Assembly: GCA_027365715.1 (NCBI GenBank)
Contig: DAHXLZ010000322.1
Span: forward strand, 1 to 5,638
Source: Methanomassiliicoccales archaeon
Lineage (GTDB): Archaea; Thermoplasmatota; Thermoplasmata; Sysuiplasmatales; Sysuiplasmataceae
DNA: 5,638 bases
Direction of reading: 5' to 3'
Shown here: in pieces, positions 5,515 to 5,638 of the stretch
Layout of the letters: each line of letters begins with the position of its first letter
Numbering within the stretch: the first letter of the stretch is position 1
Program-made: the position numbers and the translations under genes
The notes under the pieces: model-generated
Databases searched by the model: none
What the model saw: the letters and a program-made list of their open reading frames with translations, nothing else
Told to the model about the DNA's origin: nothing

Positions 5515-5638
5515 AGAATTGATGGTTCCACCTCCTTGCCGTGTTCTCTCATCCACTTTCTGCAGAACTCGTTCGGTGTCATGCAGTTCAGTGCAGAGTG
5601 TGGTCTGACGTTGTTGCAGTCGCAGAATGCCTTCTCTA
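5452..5638 (-). mobile_element. 3' end of an IS3/IS481-type insertion sequence (partial)
   Basis: The element continues past the right edge. Its transposase ends at 5499, and TGTCCTACG at 5452-5460 is a fair candidate for the outer tip, since IS3 and IS481 elements usually begin TG. The partner repeat lies outside the window, so the boundary is a guess. Confidence 0.5.
5499..5638 (-). CDS. IS3/IS481-type transposase, C-terminal 45 residues (partial)
   Basis: Reading the minus strand from the right edge gives EKAFCDCNNVRPHSALNCMT, then PNEFCRKWMREHG, ending in LYPAK and TGA 5501-5499. The string NNVRPHSAL...MTPNEF is the hallmark C-terminal end of integrase-core transposases of the IS3 and IS481 families (consensus YN..RPH.AL...TP.EF). 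The catalytic Asp, Asp and Glu would be upstream, beyond the window, so activity cannot be judged. It is unrelated to the ISH3-like element at 2868-4259. The two families cannot be separated from this tail. Confidence 0.8.
   Translation of the reverse strand, partial: EKAFCDCNNVRPHSALNCMTPNEFCRKWMREHGKEVEPSILYPAK

Noticed and set aside
1..5638. CRISPR array, tRNA or rRNA gene, or replication origin
   Set aside because: No regularly spaced direct repeats, no cloverleaf with conserved T-loop bases, and no clustered origin-type repeats were seen by eye.

Overview
The window looks archaeal, most likely a Thermoplasmata-type euryarchaeon, although no rRNA or tRNA is present to prove it. The signs are A/T-rich TATA-like boxes at archaeal spacing from start codons (one 12-bp palindromic box upstream of the transporter, one suggesting a nearly leaderless message for the glycosyltransferase), heavy use of AGA/AGG arginine codons in the glycosyltransferase gene, and a transposase closest to the largely archaeal ISH3 family. 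The lineage is an inference; archaea is the safer statement.

Left part (1-1411): the first bases hold the 5' end of an unidentified minus-strand gene with a strong ribosome binding site. It is divergent from, and only 23 bases away from, a plus-strand Apea-like HEPN gene (98-772) that keeps the R-x4-H RNase motif. Then come about 640 bases with no intact gene. They contain what looks like a decayed minus-strand gene (962-1236) with a good ribosome binding site but two frame changes, plus a small hairpin.

Centre (1412-4259): a minus-strand sugar-porter-type MFS transporter, complete, with its own promoter. Seventeen bases beyond its TATA box lies a full-length but dead insertion sequence of 1392 bp (2868-4259) with 14-bp terminal inverted repeats (13/14 identical). 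Its ISH3-like DDE transposase is broken by an amber codon and three frame changes.

Right part (4260-5638): a family 2 glycosyltransferase gene, divergent from the transporter, starts 88 bases past the insertion sequence. Before the insertion the transporter and glycosyltransferase were probably divergent neighbours about 160 bases apart. After the glycosyltransferase come a T-rich terminator, a short ORF that may be the stub of an interrupted gene, and, on the minus strand at the window edge, the last 45 residues of an IS3/IS481-type transposase. The glycosyltransferase therefore sits between two unrelated insertion sequences. The whole window reads as an accessory, decaying region rather than a functional operon. 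I see no convincing new system; the HEPN/unknown divergent pair is the best candidate for one.
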